A stretch of 64,000 bases of DNA, taken from NCBI GenBank assembly GCA_039090855.1, contig CM076997.1, forward strand, positions 160,548,709-160,612,708, given 5' to 3'. This DNA is from Macrothele yani. Lineage: Eukaryota > Arthropoda > Arachnida > Araneae > Macrothelidae. Below the pieces are notes generated by a model. The model was not told where the DNA came from and searched no databases. It saw only the letters and a program-made list of their open reading frames with translations. This document shows positions 1 to 10,001 of this stretch, piece after piece (position 1 is the stretch's first letter; every line of letters begins with the position of its first letter). Both the position numbers and the translations under genes were made by a program.

Positions 1-21
1 CGTGTCACACAGCTGGAAATG

Positions 22-245
22 GCCGCCCCGGTGGCGCAGTGGTCTAAGCGATGGCCTCTGATCATTCGTCCGAAAGGGGTCCGGGTTCGAATCCCGGTGA
101 GGCATGGATGTTGTGTTTGTCTTACGGCACTGGCTTTCGCCCTACCCTGAAACCAGTGGCCCTAAATTAGGGACGGGCGACTGCTTATAGCCCATTGAGT
201 TGCTCACGGTGGTCGTTAAACCTCCAATAAAAAACAAAAAAAAAC
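22..245 (+). mobile_element. tRNA-derived SINE, complete copy
   Basis: Short interspersed element with its tRNA-like head on the + strand. The head holds an A-box-like stretch (GGTGGCGCAGTGGTCTAAG) and a clear Pol III B box (GGGTTCGAATCC). A tRNA-unrelated body follows (TTACGGCACTGGC, TAAATTAGGGACGGGCGACT, TTGCTCACGGTGGTCGTTAA), then an A-rich tail. A perfect 12-bp target duplication, CAGCTGGAAATG, sits at 10-21 and 246-257, so both ends are certain. About a dozen other full, partial or relic copies lie in this window. Mobilisation would need LINE enzymes supplied in trans. Confidence 0.93.
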
Positions 246-308
246 CAGCTGGAAATGTCCGTGAGTGGTTGGAAGAGCACGATGAAGAATTCAAAGTACT
301 TCCTGTCC

Positions 309-382
309 CCCTAATTATATATTGATTTTATTTTTATATTGTTTTTTCAATTCAAAAACAATATAAAAATAAAATCAATGTA
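309..382. repeat. Perfect hairpin insertion with 8-bp direct repeats
   Basis: A very AT-rich inverted repeat. The 26-base arms at 321-346 and 354-379 are exact reverse complements around a 7-base loop. The segment is bracketed by TCCTGTCC at 301-308 and 383-390, which looks like an 8-bp target duplication, the size made by hAT- or P-type transposases. No coding capacity. It could be a tiny foldback or MITE-like insertion. From 391 to about 800 I see nothing recognisable. Confidence 0.7.
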
Positions 383-799
383 TCCTGTCCTTCTATTCTG
401 TTTAAATTCCATAAAAACATAATTGAGCAAGATTAAAACATTTGAGAGTAACCACTATTTACTTTGAAAAATAAATTTTAAATAAATTGGACTTACGGAG
501 GGTGTAAAGTGTCTTAATTACGTCTCACAGTCTTCTCTTCGTAAAAGCTAAGGCTGGAGCAAGGCCATGTAGAAAGTAAAAGGCAATGACATTAGTGAGA
601 ACAGTATCCACTGTTTATGATGTTCCTCTCATTTTACACTGCTTGATATGTCGGTGTCGTGTTTGACGTCACACACGACATCGGTGGAAACCAATCGGAA
701 GCCTTGGTCTCCGCATGACGTAACTAAAATAGGGAACTTATCTCTCTAATGTTATGGCCCAGTATTTTGTAGACTGCCTTGTCTGGATTCAACGCCGAC

Positions 800-925
800 G
801 CGAAGGTGGCGTTCCACAGCGACCCTTCCCCAACCAGAAACCAATGGCACAAAATCTGGGACAGACGACCCTCTACAACTCAAGATGCTCCCCGTAGTCT
901 GTAAACTCTGAAACAATGAAATGAA
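800..925 (+). mobile_element. SINE relic, 3' body
   Basis: Degenerate match to the body of the SINE at 22-245: a CCAGAAACCAATGG stretch, then ATCTGGGACAGACGACC in place of TTAGGGACGGGCGACT, then GTAAACTCTGAAACAA near the tail. The head is not recognisable. Old copy, approximate ends. Confidence 0.45.
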
Positions 926-963
926 ACAATGACGTTGGTTAATTCAAAATAAATAATCTTAAA

Positions 964-964
<1 letters not shown>

Positions 965-1007
<43 letters not shown>

Positions 1008-1024
1008 CGAAACAGAGAGAGAGA
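965..1024. repeat. (GA)n microsatellite
   Basis: About 16 GA units from 965 to 996, continuing into an imperfect CAGA/GAGA tract. Confidence 0.95.
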
Positions 1025-1089
1025 TGAAATTTTCACATTTTCCTAAGCACCAGAGCTCCATTTTACGTATCGGTGTTTAAGAACCACTG

Positions 1090-1205
1090 TAAGGGCTGTT
1101 AGAAATATCCCGTCCCCAATTTGGCGTCACCCGTTCCATGGAATGAAGAGAGCCACTGCTGTAAGATGACACACCACTTATGCCTCATCCTGGACTCGGA
1201 CAAGT
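1090..1205 (-). mobile_element. SINE relic, minus strand
   Basis: Diverged minus-strand copy of the SINE. It keeps CCCGTCCCCAATTTGG, the GGAATGAAGAGAGCCA and CTGTAAGATGACACA segments, and TGCCTCATCCTGGACTCGGA where the B-box region should be. Poly-T is lost. Between here and 1800 I see no gene; the short open frame at 1345-1542 has no recognisable content. Confidence 0.5.
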
Positions 1206-1839
1206 TGCTACAAACCTGCGTTCATATTATTCAGCCACCCCACAGTGTGGAATTACAGTAATCTAGGTGGACAAAATGCAATTTATCAACGTGGCCAGAC
1301 GTTTGAGCCTGTTGTAGATTTCGTTAGCAAAATGTCTACAACACATGAAAATGGAGTTAGATTTACCAAAGTTCGCCAGAGGTAGCGGTAGTGCACTTCG
1401 AAACAGGCAACGACGTGCACGTGCCTCACACATCTATGACTCCGTCATTTCAGTACAGCGAGTTTACTTGACCTGTATGCATCCCCAGCCACATGTAAAG
1501 CTTTACCGAACTTCAAAGTGTAAGTCCTATGGTTTTTCGTAGCTAATGATGCCGAATGTGTCTCACAGGTATCTGGTGTCGGCTGGTAGAAATCTTTTGA
1601 AAAGGTGAGGAATTTATATTCAATGTAAAAGCCATGTCATAAGTGTATCTAAAGTTTGAGAGTAGAGTTTCACCGAGTTCCGCTTTGTGGCTAGGTAGGT
1701 AATAAGATTCGATAATGTGAGAATCTAAATCGTGAAAGAACATTTGCGAATATATGCGAACGGAGTTGTTTTTGTATGCTTGACATATTTGATTTCCCGG
1801 AGGGCGCTTATAACGAAGTAAATTTCTCCGTCATTTTTG

Positions 1840-1911
1840 GTCTACGCCGGGATTCGAACCCGAGGCCGCTTATTCCGGAACAAGTCGCTCTACCAACTGA
1901 GCTACGCAGAC
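1840..1911 (-). other. tRNA-like domain, copy 1
   Basis: Folds as a 72-nt tRNA-like cloverleaf on the minus strand. The acceptor arm GTCTGCG pairs with CGTAGAC, the D arm is GCTC/GAGC around AGTTGGTA, and the T arm is TCGGG-TTCGAAT-CCCGG. The anticodon arm is abnormal: CTTGT/ATAAG pair around only six loop bases (TCCGGA), so no anticodon can be assigned. I therefore do not call it a functional tRNA gene. It lies inside a repeat unit. Confidence 0.7.
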
Positions 1912-2264
1912 TATTATTCTCATTCCTATCTGCCTTTATGTCGTGTGCGTCCTGCTGGCAGGTACGTCACATCTCCCTCCCCCGAAAGAGGGCCGGGGGC
2001 ATGGCCCACGGGTCAGCCGTGACCATGAATCGTTGCAGGCAGCCATCTACTGTAGAACGTGCACTTGAGAACTCCCAGTCAATCTTCTGTGTGGAATGCA
2101 ACATCACACATTTTTATTTTTCGAAGCGCTGGAGAAGGAATTCTCTGATTTTTCCTGTCTCGCGGTGTGGAAATAACATCACACCAATGCGAGATTTTGA
2201 ACGGTCGGGTCATCCGGATAGTTCGGGCGCCATTATAACGAAGTAAATTTCTCCGTCATTTTTG

Positions 2265-2336
2265 GTCTACGCCGGGATTCGAACCCGAGGCCGCTTATTC
2301 CGGAACAAGTCGCTCTACCAACTGAGCTACGCAGAC
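2265..2336 (-). other. tRNA-like domain, copy 2
   Basis: Same sequence as the tRNA-like domain 425 bp upstream, with the same defective anticodon arm and the same flanks. It is followed on the minus strand by the longer version of the body. Confidence 0.7.
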
Positions 2337-2399
2337 TATTATTCTCATTCCTATCTGCCTTTATGTCGTGTGCGTCCTGCTGGCAGGTACATCACACGC

Positions 2400-2870
2400 T
2401 GTTCAAGATATGGGATGAAATTCCGAAAGAGTCGAAGTTAGGCGCTGTGATTGCATATGATTTGCAAGAACTAGGAAATCTAGCGACCCCTGAAACTGCT
2501 TTCAAATGCTTACAAATGAAAATAAAAAATGTCAGCCTAAAAGTTAGTATCAAATGGGAAACAAATAGGAAGGAATATACAGCGTTTTCTGCATTACAAT
2601 GCATCTTGGCTTAACGATAGAATTACTTTTTCGGAAGACATATTTAAGGCAGTACAACAGGAAGTACCATGATTGGACCTGGCCGTCCAACAAAGCCGTT
2701 CAGCGACAGTGGTACGAAGGCTAAAAGACGAAAGGTACAAGATCTCCTGCAGTCAAGCAGCGAAGAGCTGCGCGCGGCCACCGAAGTTCAGTTACACTAG
2801 GAAGAAAAAAGGAACTCTGCGGCATTTGTTAAAGAACTCTCTACTGATGTCCGAAGAAGGGTACGACTCT
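2400..2870 (+). pseudogene. Unidentified protein-like fragments
   Basis: An open stretch to 2614 (contains KESKLGAVIAYDLQELGNL) is followed after a stop by a segment near 2672-2800 reading GRPTKPFSDSGTKAKRRKV, then QDLLQSSSEELRAA. The second piece resembles, from memory, the N-terminal GRP-x-KxF...KRRK motif of uncharacterised repeat-borne proteins in invertebrates. I cannot name the family. Frame changes and stops mean it is not functional as it stands. From 2870 to 4197 I see nothing but AT-rich DNA. Confidence 0.3.
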
Positions 2871-4386
2871 GAAGAAGGCTCGGGGGCCTTTCGCTCGTTT
2901 TCATTTGAATGACACTTATAATACTCTTCCCCCTCGATTTTGTTGTTTTGTTGCCTGTAAAATGTGCGATATACAGTATAACATTTTATATGTATGTACG
3001 TACAGTACTGATAATAAACCCGTTACATACAAAAATACTGAAAGCAATATTATTGTAATCCCAGATCTCGTAAATATCACACTGTGTACCTACGAAACCT
3101 AGTTTTACATAGATCTCATTACAATATGACAAATTTGAAATCCGTTTTTTCACCTTTACATCTACAACAAAGCTCCATATTTTTAGCACTTCAGAAATCC
3201 CATACATAAAGTAACGAAAAAAATAAGCATGCTTGCTTTCTCAAATCAATTAAATTAGAGTAAATTAAATGGCTGGGAATAATTGCTGTAGCAAAATCAT
3301 TTAATATGTCGTTACTTTATGCAGCATCCAATCCACAAGTATCCAGGCTCTGAAGACGTCCAGAAAGTTTTGCGTATCCCAAAACCATAGCATAAAATAA
3401 AAATAAAAGTAAAAATCCCAGCTTTACCAGCGAAACACTCTGTCTTCTCCTTTTCCTCTACAGTTTAGAATAAACGAGACCCTGAGAGATAAGATTTCTG
3501 GGCCAATGTGATTAAAGCGGTAGCAAGGAATAACAGATACTCGTACTTTTCACATCATCAGGTTCTAACATTGAATCGCGGTTCGAAATTTCGCTATCAC
3601 AGATTAATGCTTCACGAAATGCCAATGTAATCAACAAGAAAAATATACCACGTCAGCTAATAAGCCGGACGATATGTTAAACAAGGAGAGATACTTTTAA
3701 TGGTACGACTAATTGGCCTCCAAATGTAAGATAATAAATGAAAAGTACTTAAATTAGAGGACTTAGTCGAATCTCTCAACGAAAGTAGCGGGAAAGTAGC
3801 GGGAGCGAAAAAAATGCAAAGCAGAGAAAATGAAAATCCGGTGATTACCGTTGCCACCCAAAGAAAGATTAATTCGTCTGCTTAATTAGCTGCATCAATA
3901 CTGGACAAATGTTTCCCTAGGCAATTCTTAAAATATTCCAAGACGATAAAAAAAGTAGCGCTTAGAAGTTAGAAGGGAATAAAAAATTCCTTATTAAAAT
4001 AATATGCTTTGGTATATGGTTTTGCTTTGGGTATTGCAGGCAAAAAGGCTTCTCATGCAGAGCTCACAGTCTTTGTATTTTGCGCGTGTTTTTCTCAATC
4101 AAATTCAACGCACTAGAGTGTTTACTGTCTTAAAGCTTTCATTTTTTTGTGATTTGAATTTAACTAAAACGAAAACTACAGAACACGCACACAAACATAC
4201 AGGGGTTAGACAGAATAATGTGAACACCACACTCTGACACGTGACTTTTAATGCAGCTGCGTATGTCACAGTACTCAAAGGTATCCACCACGTTTTGGTT
4301 GCAATAGCTTTGATTAGAACCTCAAGGTCCTGTTTAAGGCATTTAGTGTTGTCTTGTTGCAAACATTTTTTCAGGGTGACGACGAA

Positions 4387-5611
4387 ATGAGCTACCTAAC
4401 GGACTTCAAAAGAGGGCTAATTGTTGGTAGCCGGCTAGTTGGCGCCTCCGTGACAACAGTCGCCAGGGATATGAAGGTAGCGAGAGCCACTGTGTCTAGC
4501 TTTATGACAGCATATCGTGTTCGTAGCAAAACCCCGTCTGCGAAACACAAGAGCGGCCGGAAAACGCCCCCGATTGATAGGCAGGAGTGCATTAAAGCGG
4601 ATTGTTACCCGTAATAAGAAGACGCATGCATCGACAGTCCACGTTGTATGCTTCTAGCACCAGTGCGCGTGTCACTAGGGGTTTTGCAATAGCAGCTCTG
4701 CCGGCCCGGTGGCGCAGTGGTCAAAGGCGCTGGCCTATGGTCATTCGTCCGTAAGGGGTCCGGGTTCGAATCCCGTCAGGCATGGATGTTGTGTTTGTCT
4801 TACGGCACTGGCTCTCTCCCTTCCCTGGAGCCAGTGAGGACGGGCGACTGCTTATAGCCCATTGAGTTGCTCACGGTGGTCGTTAAACCTCCAATAAAAA
4901 AAATAGCAGCTCTGCTATGAATATTTTGTTTATGTAGTTCTCTGCGCACAGTTTTCGTTGATATTGTGGTCTGGAGAGGTATTTTGAGCTCCGCGCTAAT
5001 TTTCGCTGGAAGCGTGTAATGTGATCGGATGAATACACATTCACACTTTTCCTCACCGCAGGACGTGCTTACGAGTGGGGAACACCGTCAGAAGCGTACA
5101 ACGCAAACTATCGGCTCCCAACAGTGCAGCATGGGGGAGGTTCCTTCATGCTCTGAGCGGTATATCGTGGTTTTCAGAAGGTTCCCTGATCACTTAGAAA
5201 AGACGGATGACTGGCAGGGCGTATTAAACCATTTTGGCCGACACAATCTAGCCAATGGGTCGAACATTGTTTCCTTCAGGGGATGCCATCTATCAAGATG
5301 ATAACGCCCCAATTCACAGAGCTCTGAATTTCCAATCATGGTTTGGGGAACATGAGAACGAACTTTCACACCTTCCTTGGCCTCCCCAATTACCAGACTT
5401 AAACATCATCGAGCCAATGTGGTCTGTGTTGCAAAACAGAGTAATATTCCGTTACACTTCTCTTGCATCTCTCAAGGACCTGGAGCAGTTTCTGCATAAA
5501 GAATGGTGTAACATCTCACTAACAACTATCCGGGATTTGTATGCGTCCATTTCAATGAGGATTCAGGCGAATGTATGCCAAAGGTGGTCCCATATCCTAC
5601 TAGGTACGTAA
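4387..5611 (+). pseudogene. Tc1 transposase, disrupted
   Basis: Would cut and paste its own element, acting in the nucleus on the terminal repeats. The N-terminal piece (4387-4614) is a paired-like helix-turn-helix starting MSYLTDFKRGLIVGSRLVGA and ending in a stop. The catalytic C-terminal piece (5255-5611) keeps QDDNAPIHRA, with the second catalytic Asp, and LPWPPQLPDLNIIEPMW, with the third acidic residue of the DDE triad. The linker and first Asp region are eroded, and a SINE sits between the halves. Start chosen at the ATG giving the standard Tc1 N-terminus. Not functional. Confidence 0.88.
4702..4901 (+). mobile_element. SINE inserted in the Tc1 element
   Basis: Same SINE family as 22-245, slightly shorter (the TAAATTAGGG segment is reduced). 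Perfect 14-bp target duplication AATAGCAGCTCTGC at 4688-4701 and 4902-4915. It interrupts Tc1 sequence, so it is younger than that element. The B box GGGTTCGAATCC is intact. Confidence 0.95.
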
Positions 5612-5829
5612 AACCATCTTTTTCTAGGTGTTCATACTATTTTGTCCAAACCCTGTATATTAATACATTTCATATAATGTATAATTAAACAGTTTGCTTC
5701 CAAATAGAGCCACATCTCAAAATATGGCAGAAAATAAATTTGACAAATTTAATTTCATGCTGGTGTATCAAGAGTTTTTTTTTTAGGATCTTTCTTGTAA
5801 CTGTTGTTCCGAGGTATAACAACTACAGT

Positions 5830-6010
5830 GAGCAAATGATAGGGTTATAGGCAGTCACCAGTTCCTAATTTGGTGTGATAGATTCTATGGAAGGAAGAGA
5901 GCCAGTTCAGTAAGACAACCAGTGCAGTAGGGCAACAACACTATTCATACCTCACCCGGGATTCGAACCAGAACCCATCTGCCACGAATGGCTAAAATCC
6001 AGCTTCTCGT
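5830..6010 (-). mobile_element. SINE relic, minus strand
   Basis: Diverged minus-strand SINE: TATAGGCAGTCACCAGTTCC, GGAAGGAAGAGAGCCAGT, ATACCTCACCCGGGATTCGAACC, then CCACGAATGG. The duplicated CAGTAAGACAACCAGTGCAG stretch suggests a small internal duplication. Confidence 0.65.
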
Positions 6011-6152
6011 AAACTTGGGCAGCGCAGCGGATGTTGTGATGGTGGAACATCAACATGAAAGCATATAATGGAACATTTCTTCAAGGATAGAAAGAACCTT
6101 GTGCGAAAACCTCCTGGTAAAACATTTAGTATAGCAGAGTAGCCTCATGCTA

Positions 6153-7369
6153 CACTGAAGTGCCAAAAGTCATGGGATACGTAACTAGTATCGCCTAGGA
6201 CCAAGTGCAGCAATTCGGTGTGGCATCAATTTCACGCCGAAGTGCAGCAATTCGGCGTGGCATCAATTTCACAGGTGGCCGAAACGAAAGACTTATGGAG
6301 AGACGTTAAGCCATGCCGTCTAAACAACCGCCCACAGTTTACTGGTATATGAAGGTGCAGGATCTTGCGAGCGAAAGGACCCTTTCCACTATGTCCCGTA
6401 AGTGCTCTACTGGGTTCATGTCGGGTGAGCGTGGTGGCCTCACCATCCATCGGACCTATCAAGAATGCTCATCGAACCAATTTTGGACAACTTGGGCCCG
6501 ATGACATGCTGCATTGTGCAACTGGAAAATCAGTTCATCGTTGGGGTACATAACTTCATGAAGAGCTGCAAATGTTCACCCAGCAGAGCAACAAAGCGAT
6601 TACCGGTTAATAACGTGTTTACGAGCACCACAGTACCTAAACCGTGCCACGTAAAGACACCTCACACATGTATGAAACTACCACCAGCTTGCATAGTGCC
6701 ATACTGACAGCTTGGTTTCATGGTTTCATCGGGTCTGCGCCATACCCGAACCCTACCATCAGCTCGCAACAACTGGTAGCGTGACTCATTGGACCACGTC
6801 ACATATTTCCAGTCATCCAGGGTCCAATTACCGTGTTGGGTCCAATGTCGTGTTTTTAACACTCTTGTGGGTCTTCTGCTCTCATACCCCAAGGACGCTA
6901 AATTACGATTCACTGACCTGAGGGATATGTCCCTGGTACCTCCTGCATCGAATGCGGATGTTACTTGAGCCAGTGTCGCTTGTCTGTTAACATGGACAGT
7001 CCTGGTCAAGCGCCGCTGATCACGTCATACAGCACCCGTGTTCGGCCGCTGCGATGTCCATGGCGGATGGTAATGCTTTCCATGAGGTATTATCGGTACA
7101 CACGGGACACCGTGGATCGAGCAATGTTATATGTTCGCACAACCTCGGAAATTGAATGTCCCATCCGTCTGGTTCCCACTACATCGCCTCGTTCAAACTC
7201 CGATAATTTACATCGGCTTGCCATAATCCTATTGGCGGTTTTCCAACCTGTCTCACGAGATTACTCCTCACAACTCATAAAAATTGTAGCGTGCGTTGAA
7301 GCCTTTATACGACGGCAGAGCCAGATAAATTTTTAATATTGCTATCCCATGGCTTTTGTCACTTCAGTT
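6153..7369 (-). mobile_element. Tc1-type DNA transposon
   Basis: The inverted repeats read inwards CACTGAAGTGCCAAAAGTCA on the left and AACTGAAGTGACAAAAGCCA on the right, each beside TA (6151-6152 and 7370-7371). Total length is about 1.22 kb, so both ends are retained. A 22-bp segment near the left end (AAGTGCAGCAATTCGGYGTGG) is locally duplicated at 6203-6260. Confidence 0.9.
6190..7250 (-). pseudogene. Tc1 transposase, decayed
   Basis: Cut-and-paste transposase remnant read right to left. Best piece, 6662-7009: it covers the second half of the DNA-binding region (ATLAQVTSAFDAGGTRDISL), the HWTQHGNWTLDDWKYV linker and WSNESRYQL, where the first catalytic Asp of the usual WSDES is now Asn. 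The C-terminal tail survives in another frame near 6230-6450 (EHLRDIVERVL, then LMPRRIAAL). Several frameshifts and stops; dead copy. Confidence 0.82.
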
Positions 7370-7504
7370 TATAACGAAAGTAAGATCCTGTAAATAGTGT
7401 CACTAAAATGAAGTGTTCAGGCTTATTAAGAATAAAGTATATCCGTGCATACAGAATTTGCAACTTTGAGTGGACTTGAAATAATGCATTAACGGAATAA
7501 TATA

Positions 7505-8888
7505 CATGTGCTGGCCACCCAAAATGCAACACTAAGAAGGACACGAGATAGCAAAGCCAGTTTTACTGGACATATAACAACAGATACAAAGATGAAACGA
7601 TTGAGCTTACAGGTCCGTGCGACTTGCGGAACACGCAGACATCAATGGTTCGTGTGGCCCCCAAGGCTGGCTACACACCGCGGCATCGAACGAAAAAGGC
7701 TTTGGATGTGGGCTTCGGGTATGTCCGTCCAGGCTGCTTCCACACGTTGCCACAGTTCATCAGGCGTAGCCGCGCGTGGTGCTTGCTGGGTCACTCGGTT
7801 GCCGATTAGCGACAAGACGTGTCTGATGGGCGACATATAGGGAAAACAGGCAGGCCACGGCAGCAGTGACATCTAGTGGGCCGTGAAGAATTGTTGCACG
7901 ATTCGTGCCATGTACGGGCACGTATTCTCCTGTTGAAACGTGGCCGCTGGCAGATCCTGCAGGTAAGGTAGGACTACAGTCTCCAAAACGTCGGAGATGT
8001 AGCGGTGGCTGTTGAATGTACCGGCGATGCGTACCAGAGGGGTGCGAGTGTCATATCCAGTTGCGCCCCAAACCATAACGTCAGGCCACGGACCGCTATG
8101 GCGATGCATAATGCAGGCGTCATACAGTCTCTCGCCGCGGTGTCGTCACACGCGGATCCGACCATCGTGGTGTTGCAGGCAGAAGCGGGATTCGTCGTAG
8201 AAGACAAGTTCGTGCCATTCTGTAGTCCAGGTACGGCGTTTAACGGCCCACTGCCGCCGCACTCGTCGGTGGTGTAACGTCAATGGTAATCGGAGCAACA
8301 AGTCCCCGCTACTGCAGACGACGTTGAACGGTACCTGCTGACACAGGTTGTTGCGCAACACACCCTAATTCCTGCGCTAACGTTTGTGATGTAGTGGTGC
8401 GAGCCATCAATGCCCGCCGCACAACATTCCGGTCCTCTCGTTTGGTGGTGTGCCGCGGCTGCGGCAATCGCTCACGTCAGTCCGTCCGTCCCTCCTGCAC
8501 CCACTGAATCCATACTCGCCTCACTGTGGCTGGATGTCGTTCCACACAGGCGCCGATATCTCGGTAAGATAAACCGCTGTCGCGATAAGCCGCTATTGGT
8601 CCTCTGTCGAATTCCGAAACGTGCTGGAATGACTGCCGTATTCTGTGACGAGGCATCAGGAAGCTTCCCACGCGCAGGTCCGACAGCACAACAAAGTTCC
8701 ACTACTTACACCCCGCCTTCTGTGCACCCTTCTTATAGTACTTCTCGGTGGCGTGCCGGGCGCACATGATTTGCATATGTCCTGCAATGCTAATCGTTTG
8801 CATGTCCTCTCGCGGGCGACGCATGCTGTGAATTTCTGGCCAATCGGATGCTTCCTTCTTGGTGTTGTATTTTGAGTGGCCAGCAGTG
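7505..8888 (-). mobile_element. Tc1-type DNA transposon
   Basis: The ends read inwards CATGTGCTGGCCACCCAAAA and CACTGCTGGCCACTCAAAAT, and both continue into a shared CAACACYAAGAAGGA block. TA duplications at 7503-7504 and 8889-8890. Length 1.38 kb. It lies only 135 bp from the previous Tc1 element but has unrelated terminal repeats, so it is a different family. Confidence 0.9.
7645..8656 (-). pseudogene. Tc1 transposase, frameshifted
   Basis: ATG at 8656 gives MPRHRIRQSFQHVSEFDRG, then a helix-turn-helix (YRDIGACVERHPATVRRVW). The catalytic core follows in other frames: WTTEWHELVFYDESRFCL with the first catalytic Asp (about 8146-8361), a core with FQQENTCPYMAR where the usual QQDNARPH Asp is Glu (7873-8109), and the C-terminal LPWPACFPYMSPIRHVLSLI and MPRCVASLGGHT (7642-7872). 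At least two frameshifts. The full domain order is still readable, which suggests moderate age. Confidence 0.88.
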
Positions 8889-8890
8889 TA

Positions 8891-9454
8891 CTTTGATCCT
8901 GAGCTTAATTATATTTAATTTGAAATATAAGCAAAAACAGACTGATATGCACTTAACACTTAATGACAAACCTGGACTGTAAAATGTTGCTTATACGCTG
9001 TAACCCAACAGCCAAAACATTTCGTTCTGGAGATAATTCATCTTTCAGCAAGATATCGTCAATTTGGCTGGGTAGCCACAAAAAAGTAAAAAATCGAGAG
9101 AGTACCCTTGTACTCTTTGGCGATAATTTCTGCTATGCACTTTTCGCAATCTAAGATCTTTGTAAGCGTCACATAAAACGAGTGATTTGGAAGTATACAG
9201 TTTTTTACGTAAAATACATGGCTTCTATTCTCGTCTCTCACGAACGCACCGGTACATACTAAGTGGAATTAAATCATAACAACAATCAATAAGATTTATA
9301 GATTTCCGACATTGAATGGTACTTAGGTAGGTGGATTAATGAATGTTATTTTCGTACCACCAATGAAAGAAGATATGTGAGTCTAAACAGTAAATATTTA
9401 CTAAATAATGGCGGCGGCAATAATAGGTACATCGAAAGTTTGATGATTCGAATA
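8891..9454. other. No recognisable feature
   Basis: AT-rich sequence between a Tc1 element and a trinucleotide repeat. The open frames here have no recognisable protein content. Confidence 0.5.
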
Positions 9455-9457
9455 CAA

Positions 9458-9490
<33 letters not shown>
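9455..9490. repeat. (TTA)n microsatellite
   Basis: About eleven uninterrupted TTA/ATT units. Confidence 0.95.
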
Positions 9491-9491
<1 letters not shown>

Positions 9492-9679
9492 CCGGATTTA
9501 CACGAACATAAGAAACTGCCCTGGCACTGATGAAACGTGATGTTGCTACGAATGCCGATCTGCGCCTGCGCAAGCTAAAATCTCTCCTCAAGATAGAAAG
9601 AAAAAGCTCAATCGCAAGTGTGTTAGTGAGGGAGATTGGTAACTTCTGGTTTAGGAAATGTGTAGGTTATAACCCCATC

Positions 9680-9990
9680 GTGTTATATTAGGTGCCTAGT
9701 GGGCAACGTTCGTGACTGCCACGGAAAGGGCCTCAGGTTCGATACCAGGCAGGTACGAAAGCTCGATTCACTAAATATCCGCCGTGCGTCGGATGGGCAC
9801 GTTAAGCCGTCGGACCGCGGGTACTGGCCGCCCGGTAGTAAATAAGGGCGTCTTCCTGACACTTTCTACTTCGCTTCCGTGTCACTTTCCTATCTGGCGC
9901 TCTAGCCCAAATCTTCTAATTTCCTATTTCTAAGGGCTGTTTAAGACCTGGGGTCAGACACTCCCTTTCTAAAATCCTCTATGTATGATG
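9680..9990 (+). mobile_element. Second tRNA-derived SINE-like repeat
   Basis: A tRNA-like head different from the main SINE: A-box-like GTGCCTAGTGGGCAACG, then a B box CAGGTTCGATACCAG. The body has GTTAAGCCGTCGGACCGCGG and GGGCGTCTTCCTGAC. The tail is an ATGTATGATGGTATGATGGT short repeat rather than poly-A. The layout matches a tRNA-type SINE. There is only one copy here, so the ends and status are inferred. Confidence 0.5.
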
Positions 9991-10001
9991 GTATGATGGT
10001 A

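Larger units (their letters stand above)
1801..2399 (-). repeat. Tandem repeat with embedded tRNA-like units (two copies)
   Basis: Two direct copies (1801-1974 and 2226-2399) offset by 425 bp and nearly identical over about 175 bp. On the minus strand each reads: a leader ending in the reverse complement of ATTCCTATCTGCCTTTATGT, a tRNA-like domain, then a body beginning AAAAATGACGGAGAAATTT. The 1975-2225 spacer holds the rest of the body, with TCTCGCGGTGTGGAAATAAC and ACACCAATGCGAGATTTTG. The same leader, tRNA-like domain and body recur at 53713-54239 in the opposite orientation, so this is a dispersed family and not a single local duplication. Confidence 0.8.
4200..5655 (+). mobile_element. 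Tc1-type DNA transposon, split by a SINE
   Basis: Terminal inverted repeats begin CAGGGGTTAGACAGAATAAT on the left; the right end read inwards begins CAGGGTTTGGACAAAATAGT. Both are flanked by TA (4198-4199 and 5656-5657), the Tc1/mariner target duplication. Without the inserted SINE and its duplication the element is about 1.24 kb, normal for Tc1. It encodes a broken transposase on the + strand. Confidence 0.92.

Noticed and set aside
1840..1911. Functional tRNA gene
   Set aside because: Anticodon loop has six bases, no anticodon can be assigned, and the domain is part of a dispersed repeat.
1776..2246. 156-residue open frame with GLRRDSNPRPLIPEQ
   Set aside because: It is a translation through the tRNA-like domain and repeat body. 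RDSNPRP-type peptides arise from tRNA T-arm sequence.
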